A stretch of 64,000 nucleotides of DNA, taken from the NCBI RefSeq assembly GCF_018394335.1, contig NZ_CP074572.1, forward strand, positions 62,001 through 126,000. The letters are read 5' to 3'. Both the position numbers and the translations under genes were made by a program. This document shows positions 56,973 through 64,000 of the stretch, piece by piece (within the stretch, counting starts at the first letter, position 1; each line of letters opens with the position of its first letter). This DNA is from Shewanella dokdonensis (lineage in GTDB: Bacteria; Pseudomonadota; Gammaproteobacteria; Enterobacterales; Shewanellaceae). The notes beneath the pieces were generated by a model. It did no database searches and was not told where the DNA came from. It saw only the letters and a list, made by a program, of their open reading frames with translations.

Positions 56973-59900
56973 ATGAAAAGGATGCTTATTAATGCAACTC
57001 AGTCTGAAGAGTTGCGCGTTGCCCTCGTTGATGGGCAGCAGTTGTATGATCTGGACATTGAAAGTCCCGGTCACGAACAGAAAAAAGCCAATATTTACAA
57101 AGGTAAAATTACCCGCGTTGAACCCTCTCTGGAAGCCGCATTTGTTGATTACGGTGTTGAGCGTCATGGCTTTTTGCCATTAAAAGAGATTGCCCGCGAA
57201 TACTTTCCCAAAGGTTATTCATTCCAAGGTCGCCCCAGCATTAAAGAGGTGATCAGCGAAGGCCAAGAAGTTATTGTCCAAATCGATAAAGAAGAGCGTG
57301 GCAACAAAGGGGCCGCACTCACCACCTTTATCAGCTTGGCGGGTTCTTATCTGGTACTGATGCCTAACAACCCTCGCGCTGGTGGTATTTCACGGCGTAT
57401 CGAAGGTGATGAACGCACCGAACTGAAAGAAGCCATGTCAGAGCTGGAAGTACCAGATGGCATGGGCCTGATTGTGCGCACTGCGGGTGTTGGCAAGGCC
57501 GCACCCGAACTACAGTGGGATCTGAAAATTCTGTTGCAGCACTGGGCCGCGATTCAGGATGCCGCTGCTAGTCGTCCGGCACCTTTCCTTATTCACCAAG
57601 AAAGTAACGTTATCGTACGCGCCATCCGCGATTATCTGCGGCGCGAAGTTGGTGAAATTCTGATTGACCATCCAAAAGTATTTGAACGTGCCAAAGAACA
57701 TGTAGCTTTGGTTCGTCCAGACTTTGTTGAACGCGTAAAGCTGTATAAAGCCGAAGTCCCGCTGTTTACCCATTATCAAATTGAGTCACAGATTGAATCC
57801 GCCTTCCAGCGTGAAGTGCGACTCCCTTCTGGTGGTTCCATCGTTATCGACCCAACAGAAGCCTTAACCTCTATTGATATCAACTCCGCCCGTGCAACCA
57901 AAGGTGGCGATATCGAAGAAACGGCACTGAACACCAACCTCGAAGCCGCCGATGAAATTGCCCGCCAGTTACGTCTGCGTGACCTTGGTGGTCTGATCGT
58001 TATCGACTTTATTGATATGACGCCAGTTCGCCATCAACGTGAAGTTGAAAACCGTCTGCGTGATGCCGTGCAACATGATCGTGCCCGTATCCAGTTGGCG
58101 CGTATCAGTCGCTTCGGGTTGATGGAAATGTCCCGTCAGCGCTTGCGTCCATCATTGGAAGAATCAGCGGCTCATATCTGTCCACGTTGTCATGGTCAGG
58201 GCACTATCCGCGGTACTGAATCCTTAGCCTTGTCTATTCTGCGACTGATTGAAGAAGAAGCGATAAAAGACAACACCACGCAGATTGAAGCCGTGGTGCC
58301 AGTCGATGTTGCCGCCTTCCTGCTGAACGAAAAACGTAAAGCGATTCGCATCACCGAAGAACGGCATGATGTCGAAGTGTATATCATCCCAGATCCCAAC
58401 ATGACCACCCCGGATTACCGAGTGGTGCGCCATCGTGATGATGATGAAATCGACGAAGCCAGCTATAAACGTGTTGATGTGCCGGAATCACAGCTATATG
58501 AACCGCGTAAGCTGGAACGAGCTGTGGCACCACAGCCAGCCCTCAGCGGTTTTGCAACACCGGCTGCGCCCGTGATCACCACCCCAGCCCCTAAAGCCGC
58601 ACCAGCCAAAGCCGCGGTTGAACCAGCTAAACCAGGGTTACTGAGCCGTTTACTCAAAAAACTGGCGGCCATTTTTGCGTCATCGGAAACCGAAGACACA
58701 ACCGCTGATAAAGCGAAAAACGATAAGCGTCAGGATGATAATAAGCGTCGCCAGTCATCCCGTAACAACGATCGTAATAATCGCCGTCGTAGACCTGCGC
58801 AAGCAAAAGACAAAGAGCAGGAAGAATCCCCAGTTACCACTGCGGCAGATGGCAATAAGACCGATAAACCTGCACGCAAACGTCCGGCGAAGAATAGCCG
58901 CACCGACAAAGCGGACACAAGCAAAGCCAAAGAAACGAAGGACAAAGACGACAATACACGCAATAAGTCGGCTAAAGCTGAAGTAGCAGAAGAGCCGATC
59001 CAAGAAGTTGTGCGTGAACGTCGCCAGCGTCGAGATCTGCGCCGCAAAGTGCGTATCGAAAAGCAACCCGCAGATGAGGTGGCTGTCGCCGCTGTAAAAG
59101 CGAATGCGGAACAATCTGAGACAAATGTAGAAACTGCAGCAGCGCTGCCAGTAACCAGCGTTGACGAAAAGCCAGCACGTCGCAGCCGCAAGCCAGAAGC
59201 TAAAGCATCGGCATCGGCATCGACAGATAAAGTGCTCGACAGTGTTTCTGAATCCCCATTGTCGGGAGAAGAAAGCACTGAAGTCGCAGCGACTACCACT
59301 ATGGCAGCACAAGCCACAACCGCTGAAGTTGCCGCTGCTGATACCACTGTTGCTGCCCCAGAAGTTGAAGCCAGTGCGGTTGAAACCACCAGCACAGATG
59401 AAGCCAATCCTGCGGTTGAAGGCAGTGATGCTGAGGCTCAAGACAACAGCAAGCGTGATGGTCAACGCCGCAGCCGTCGTAGTCCTCGACATCTACGCGC
59501 CGCATCAACGCCGTCGTCGTGATGAGCACAAAGACAACACAAACAATGACGTTGTAACAACAGAAGAGAGTGTTGCTGACGCGCCAGTGCAACAGCAAAT
59601 TGCCTTGGAACTGGGAAGTGAACAGCCAGCCGCCGTTGCGACAGAAGCCACTGACAATGCTGCCAATGCCGTTGCCACTGAGTCAGCCCCGGTTGCCGAT
59701 GCCGTGCCACCGCAAGCGTCTGTCACCGATGAGACAGCAACTGCGGCTGTTGTTGCGGCCGAAACAGTTACCGAGCCTGCAACCAAAGCCGTTGATATGA
59801 CTGAAGCCCCAGCAGTAGTTGCCGCAGAACCGCAAGCGGTTCCGGCGGCAGAAGTTAAGGCCGAGGAAGCTACAGCCAATGTTGCTCAAACAACAGAAGT

Positions 59901-60330
59901 AGTGGAAACTGCAATCGCAGAAACTACCGCTGCGCCAGCAGTAGCTGAAGCGCCAGTAGTTCAAGAAGTGGATGAAGTCGTCACTACTGAAGAAGCGCAG
60001 CTTACAGAAGCCGCCGCAGTGGTTCACGCCAGCAGCGCAGCCTCAGCTCCAATGTCAAAACCAACTGCAGCAACACCTAAGTCAGTGAAAGTTGCCGCCG
60101 CTCACGTGGAAGAAGCAGCAGCGGAGCCTGTTCAGGTCGCTGAAGCGATTTCCGCACCTGTGAGTCGCTTCAGTTCCATGGTAGGGGCTAGCATGTCCAA
60201 GCCACAAGTTGAAGCCAGAGCTAAGGTGGAAGTCCCTCACGGCCATGAATATCAGGCCGAAGATACTCAGGTAACACCTAAACACAGCACCGGTAACGCG
60301 GCGACTTCGGATATGGCAAAACCTGAATAG
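56973..60330 (+). CDS. rne: Ribonuclease E (frameshifted near the C-terminal third as given)
   Basis: The endonuclease of about 1119 residues is the core of the RNA degradosome. It begins [20 protein letters not shown]. It has the S1 domain ([19 protein letters not shown]), the catalytic Asps in [14 protein letters not shown] and IVIDFIDM, and the zinc-link CPRCHGQG. The C-terminal half is an Arg/Lys-rich then Ala/Val/Glu-rich scaffold. The frame breaks after [12 protein letters not shown] at 59500-59506 and resumes [11 protein letters not shown] to 60330. Two bases more or one fewer are needed, in a GC-rich non-homopolymer tract. The catalytic half is untouched. Confidence 0.94.
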
Positions 60331-60348
60331 CCAGTCGCCTCTGATAGC

Positions 60349-60374
60349 AAAGCCATGCCTGAGTGCATGGCTTT
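60349..60374 (+). terminator. Terminator after rne
   Basis: The stem AAAGCCATGC / GCATGGCTTT with a CTGAGT loop is followed by TCTTTT. Confidence 0.88.
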
Positions 60375-60462
60375 TCTTTTGAGGTATCTCACACTTTTTC
60401 CGGTCACCATTCTCTGTTAGTATGCGCGGCTTTGTTTTTAAGTGACGAGGAATACCCGCCAC

Positions 60463-62019
60463 ATGTTTGATCTTATCCGCGCCCAAGGTGGTAGCCCGCG
60501 CGCAGACATCCTTTCAGGACTAACAGTGGCACTCGCCTTAGTGCCAGAAGCGGTTGCCTTTGCTTTTGTCGCCCATGTAGCGCCTATGGTTGGCCTGTAC
60601 GCCGCGTTTATTATGGGATTAGTCACTGCCGTTTTGGGCGGCCGCCCCGGCATGATTTCCGGCGCGACAGGCGCAATGGCGGTAGTGATGACAGCGTTAG
60701 TTGACAGTCATGGGATACAGTATCTATTTGCCGCAGTCGTTCTGGCCGGGGTATTACAGCTTGCTGCCGGCTTGTTCCGTCTAGGTAAATTCATCCGTAT
60801 TGTCCCCACCCCGGTGATGATAGGTTTTGTGAATGGGCTGGCAATTGTGATATTTCTGGCGCAACTCGGACAGTTTCAAACCAAAGGCGCAGATGGAAAC
60901 ATGCACTGGTTATCGCAGCCAGCGTTATTGATTATGCTGGCACTGGTACTACTGACAATGGCGATCATCCATTTTCTGCCCAAGCTGACCAACGCTGTAC
61001 CATCATCGTTAGTCGCCATTCTGGTGATAACCGCGCTGGTAGCAGGTCTGGAACTGGATACCCGCACCGTAGTTGATTACCTGCAAAACATGAGTGGCGA
61101 TGCGACAGCAACTATCGCTGGCACCTTGCCTACATTTGCCCTTCCCGCAGTACCGCTCAGTTGGGATACGCTTTACATTATCCTGCCTTATTCCGCTATT
61201 TTAGCGGCGGTAGGTCTAATCGAATCGCTGTTAACTCTGACAGTTGTTGATGAAATGACGCAAACCCGCGGTCAAGGCAACCGCGAGTGTCTCGGCCAAG
61301 GCACCGGCAATGTGCTCAGCGGCTTGTTTGGTGCAATGGGCGGTTGCGCCATGATTGGTCAATCGATGATCAACATCAATTCCGGCGGTCGCGGCCGGTT
61401 ATCTGGCATGACTGCGGCGATTACGCTGTTGTGTTTTATCCTGTTTGCTGCCAGTTTTATCGAGATGATCCCGCTGGCAGCACTGGTCGGCGTGATGTTC
61501 ATGGTGGTACTTGGCACTTTTGAGTGGGCAAGTTTTAAGATGATGCGCAAAGTGCCAAAAACTGATGCGTTTGTGATTGTGCTGGTCACTGTGGTCACAG
61601 TATTTACCGATTTGGCAATCGCGGTATTTATTGGCGTCATAGTGTCGGCGCTGGTGTTTGCTTGGGAGCATGCCAAACAGATACACGCGAGTCGTACCGA
61701 AACCAATGACGGCCGAACCTGCTATCAGCTCAAAGGCCCATTATTTTTCGGCTCAACCGCTTCTTTTTTAGAGCTGTTTGATGCCAATGCGGATCGGGAT
61801 GAGGTGGTTATCGACTTTCGTAATGCTCGGGTCTGTGATCATTCAGCACTGGAAGCTATTGATACCTTAGCCGAGCGCTATCTTAAGCTTGGCAAGCGGT
61901 TGCATCTACAACACCTGTCTGGAGATTGCACCAAACTGTTGCAGCAGGCTGGTGATATGGTGGAAATAGATCTGCTAACCGACCCCCATTATCGGGTTGC
62001 GGATGATCAGCTCGCCTGA
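60463..62019 (+). CDS. SulP family anion transporter with STAS domain (second copy)
   Basis: This 518-residue transporter of the short bacterial SulP type has [43 protein letters not shown] and [12 protein letters not shown], many hydrophobic helices and a C-terminal STAS domain ([21 protein letters not shown]). It is only distantly similar to the SulP gene at 30936. The start at 60463 ([10 protein letters not shown]) follows GACGAGG; the frame is open to 60442. The frame is intact. Confidence 0.9.
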   Translation: MFDLIRAQGGSPRADILSGLTVALALVPEAVAFAFVAHVAPMVGLYAAFIMGLVTAVLGGRPGMISGATGAMAVVMTALVDSHGIQYLFAAVVLAGVLQLAAGLFRLGKFIRIVPTPVMIGFVNGLAIVIFLAQLGQFQTKGADGNMHWLSQPALLIMLALVLLTMAIIHFLPKLTNAVPSSLVAILVITALVAGLELDTRTVVDYLQNMSGDATATIAGTLPTFALPAVPLSWDTLYIILPYSAILAAVGLIESLLTLTVVDEMTQTRGQGNRECLGQGTGNVLSGLFGAMGGCAMIGQSMININSGGRGRLSGMTAAITLLCFILFAASFIEMIPLAALVGVMFMVVLGTFEWASFKMMRKVPKTDAFVIVLVTVVTVFTDLAIAVFIGVIVSALVFAWEHAKQIHASRTETNDGRTCYQLKGPLFFGSTASFLELFDANADRDEVVIDFRNARVCDHSALEAIDTLAERYLKLGKRLHLQHLSGDCTKLLQQAGDMVEIDLLTDPHYRVADDQLA

Positions 62020-62033
62020 TACCACAAACAATT

Positions 62034-62053
62034 CAGGGGACATTCGTCCCCTG
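62034..62053. terminator. Hairpin between the SulP and msr genes
   Basis: CAGGGGAC-ATTC-GTCCCCTG is a perfect 8-bp stem between convergent genes. It has no T tract on the + side, so termination is only probable. Confidence 0.6.
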
Positions 62054-62070
62054 TCAGCACCATTGCATCA

Positions 62071-62999
62071 CTATTTTTGCTCAGTGTTTTTTTGCCAGTC
62101 CGCAAAATAGTGGCAAATTTTTTCCAGTTTCGGGCCGATGACTAGCGAACAATAGGGTTGCTGCTGATGCCCAGCGTAATAGTCCAAGTGCTCCACTTCT
62201 GCCGGATAAAATGCTTGGTAAGCACTGAGTTCGGTCACAATACCTGCGCGATATTCACCACTTTGAGCCAACGCTTTAATAACAGCATCCGCGGTGGCAA
62301 TCTGCTGCGCATCATGAGCAAAAATCACCGAGCGATACTGGGTGCCCACATCATTTCCCTGTCGATTCAGCGTGGTCGGGTCATGGGCGGCAAAAAGACT
62401 TCCAGTAACTGCTCATAGCTGATCTGCGCCGGGTCATACACTAGCTGCACTACTTCAGCATGTCCGGTATCGCCGTTACACACGCGGCGGTAATGCGCCG
62501 TACTTGCCTCGCCGCCAGCGTAACCTGGGGTCACCTGCAAAACCCCTCGCAGCGACTTGAACACCGCTTCTGTACACCAAAAACAACCGCCACCAAAGGT
62601 TGCCACAGCGGTAGCCGGTGCTACCGTCACGGGATCTTCGGCAGCTTCAAACACCATAGATACCGAGTTGACACAATGACGTAAATTCTTCGGTGTCAGA
62701 TATTCACCCGCAAATACATGCCCAAGGTGAGCGCCACAGTTAGCACACAAAATTTCGGTACGTTGACCATCGGCATCGGTTTTTCTGGCAACGGCGCCGG
62801 GGAGCTCATCATCGAACGCGGGCCAGCCACAATGCGCCTGAAATTTATGTTCAGACAGATACAAAGGCGCACCACACTTACGGCACAGATAGCGACCAGG
62901 CGCCGCGTGCTGATAATACTGCCCACTAAAAGGTCGCTCAGTACCTTTATCTTCAATGACATAACGTTCAAAGTCATCTAAAGGTAGCATGGTTTTCAT
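62071..62999 (-). CDS. msrBA: MsrB-MsrA fusion methionine sulfoxide reductase (frameshifted as given)
   Basis: A fused enzyme of about 309 residues repairs both sulfoxide forms of methionine. The N-terminal MsrB domain has the zinc pairs CRKCG and CANCG and the catalytic Cys in RHCVNSVSM. The MsrA domain follows with [12 protein letters not shown] and [24 protein letters not shown]. The frame breaks after QLLEVF; T6 instead of the T5 run (A5 on + at 62392-62396) restores [20 protein letters not shown], then GTQYRSVIF. No signal peptide is seen, so it is cytoplasmic. A CRP-like palindrome lies upstream. Confidence 0.92.
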
Positions 63000-63062
63000 G
63001 GAATTACTCCTGTATTGCTCAGCGCCGCCAGCACTGATAACACCTAAGCCGCGGCATTCAGC

Positions 63063-63080
63063 TTGTGATCCCGATCACTT
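63063..63080. promoter_or_regulatory. CRP-like site between msrBA and the oxygenase gene
   Basis: TTGTGATCCCGATCACTT contains GTGATC-CC-GATCAC, a perfect palindrome and near-ideal CRP core. It lies 64 bases before msrBA and 147 before the divergent gene. Confidence 0.72.
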
Positions 63081-63226
63081 TACGTTGCTGCTGTTACAAC
63101 ATCAAGGTAGACTTGCGGCCAAACTGCCGCCGGACTAAAACTTCAACAAGTATCGCCATAAGTAGCGCATTCCATCTTAGTACACTGGCGGGATGACCTT
63201 ATCTGATATACGCGGGCAAGAAACAG

Positions 63227-64000
63227 ATGAAATTAGAAACGATAGACTTTCGTGCAGCAGATGCACCGCAACGCTTTGTTAAGTCACTGCGCCACACAGG
63301 TTTTGGGGTGCTGAGCAACCACCCGATTTCGCAACAACTGGTGCAAACGATTTATCAGGAGTGGCAGGCATTTTTCTCTCACCAGCCAAAGAGCAATATC
63401 TCTTTAACCCGGCAACCCAGGACGGTTTCTTTCCATCACGCGTATCAGAAACGGCCAAAGGTTACAGTGTTAAAGACATTAAAGAGTTTTTTCATGTTTA
63501 CCCTTGGGGCCAACTCCCACCAGCGCTGAAAAACAACATTCTGGAGTATTACCAACAGGCCAATGCCTTTGCCGCACAACTGTTGGATTGGGTTGAGCGT
63601 TATTCGCCAACAGAGGTTGCCGCCAATTACAGTGAACCGCTGTCACAGATGATCAAGAACAGCCAGAAAACCCTGTTACGAGTGCTGCATTACCCGCCAA
63701 TGACAGGTAATGAAACAACAGGCGCTATCCGCGCGGCAGCCCATGAAGATATCAACCTACTGACGGTACTGCCCGCCGCCAATGAGCCTGGACTACAGGT
63801 AAAATCGCTGGAAGGTGAATGGCTGGATGTGCCCAGCGACTTTGGCAATATCATCATCAATATCGGTGACATGTTACAGGAAGCCTCCGGCGGTTATTTC
63901 CCATCTACCACCCATAGAGTGATCAATCCCGAAGGTGCCAACATGGCAAAATCGCGCATTTCACTGCCACTATTCCTGCATCCTCGGCCAGAAGTAGTGC
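63227..64000 (+). CDS. Isopenicillin N synthase-like 2-oxoglutarate/Fe(II) oxygenase (frameshifted, truncated by window end)
   Basis: This is the start of an oxygenase of the IPNS-like family, running off the right edge. It begins METIDF-like (MKLETIDFRAADAPQRF) and has HTGFGVLSNHPI. After QAFF the frame breaks; T6 instead of T5 at 63371-63375 restores FFLSPAKEQYLFNPA and QDGFFPSRVSETAKG. The iron ligands are H and D in AAAHEDINLLTVL, and the distal His in YFPSTTHRVINP. Members oxidise small molecules; the substrate is unknown. Confidence 0.85.

Noticed and set aside
58730..59492. Two long minus-strand frames (225 and 245 codons) inside rne
   Set aside because: They are antisense to the Ala/Arg-rich scaffold of RNase E. 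Biased codons remove stops on the other strand, and there is no ribosome site or protein-like sequence.
1..64000. tRNA genes, rRNA genes, CRISPR arrays, integrases or transposases
   Set aside because: None was seen on reading the intergenic regions and proteins. Short RNAs could be missed without a folding search.

Overview
The window reads as chromosomal DNA of a gammaproteobacterium of the Shewanella type. The grounds are familiar gene neighbourhoods: rluC / HAD phosphatase / maf / yceD-rpmF-plsX-fabHDG-acpP-fabF beside rne, ilvIH, pstSCAB and sbcB. CheV, a di-haem cytochrome c peroxidase, two SulP transporters and several small families common in Shewanella and Vibrio (DUF3389, DUF2750, DUF3024) fit the same picture. 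This assignment rests on recalled gene content; no search was run. I saw no rRNA, tRNA, CRISPR array, prophage or complete insertion sequence.

Layout. 1-7 kb: the end of cysZ, cysK, tehB, the small heat-shock gene ibpA with a sigma32-type promoter and a ROSE-like RNA thermometer, a glutathionyl-hydroquinone reductase, an M1 aminopeptidase and a SlyD-like isomerase. 7-19 kb: a BrxR/CapW-like WYL regulator with no defence genes beside it, a lytic transglycosylase, a translationally coupled DUF2750 / zinc-ribbon pair, cheV, blc, small unknown genes, a PLP enzyme, yccF, cytochrome c peroxidase, a CigR-family protein, an AIM24-family protein, a LysE exporter and trmO. 19-31 kb: an accessory-looking stretch with long gene-poor gaps, holding an aldehyde dehydrogenase, an SDR, an aldo/keto reductase, an MFS pump, ybjQ, mqo, an STN-only lipoprotein and DUF3024. 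31-45 kb: a SulP transporter, a phytase-like beta-propeller lipoprotein, a Bcr-type pump, ilvIH, the Pho-box-controlled pstSCAB operon, sbcB and cdd. 46-56 kb: a beta-hydroxyacid dehydrogenase, an acyl-CoA thioesterase and the fatty-acid/phospholipid initiation operon with rpmF and yceD, then maf, a HAD phosphatase and rluC. 56-64 kb: rne, a second SulP transporter, an MsrB-MsrA fusion and the start of a 2-oxoglutarate/Fe(II) oxygenase gene.

The most conspicuous property of the sequence as given is that about fifteen otherwise normal genes, including fabG, plsX, ilvI, mqo and rne, are broken by frameshifts. In most cases the break lies in a short homopolymer one base shorter than the conserved protein requires. 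Because essential genes are hit and the lesion type is so uniform, I read these as uncorrected sequencing or assembly errors and annotate the genes across the breaks.

No clearly new multi-gene system is visible. The best leads are the ibpA thermometer, a Shine-Dalgarno-sequestering hairpin before the DUF2750 operon, the orphan WYL regulator, the STN-only lipoprotein and two CRP-like palindromes.
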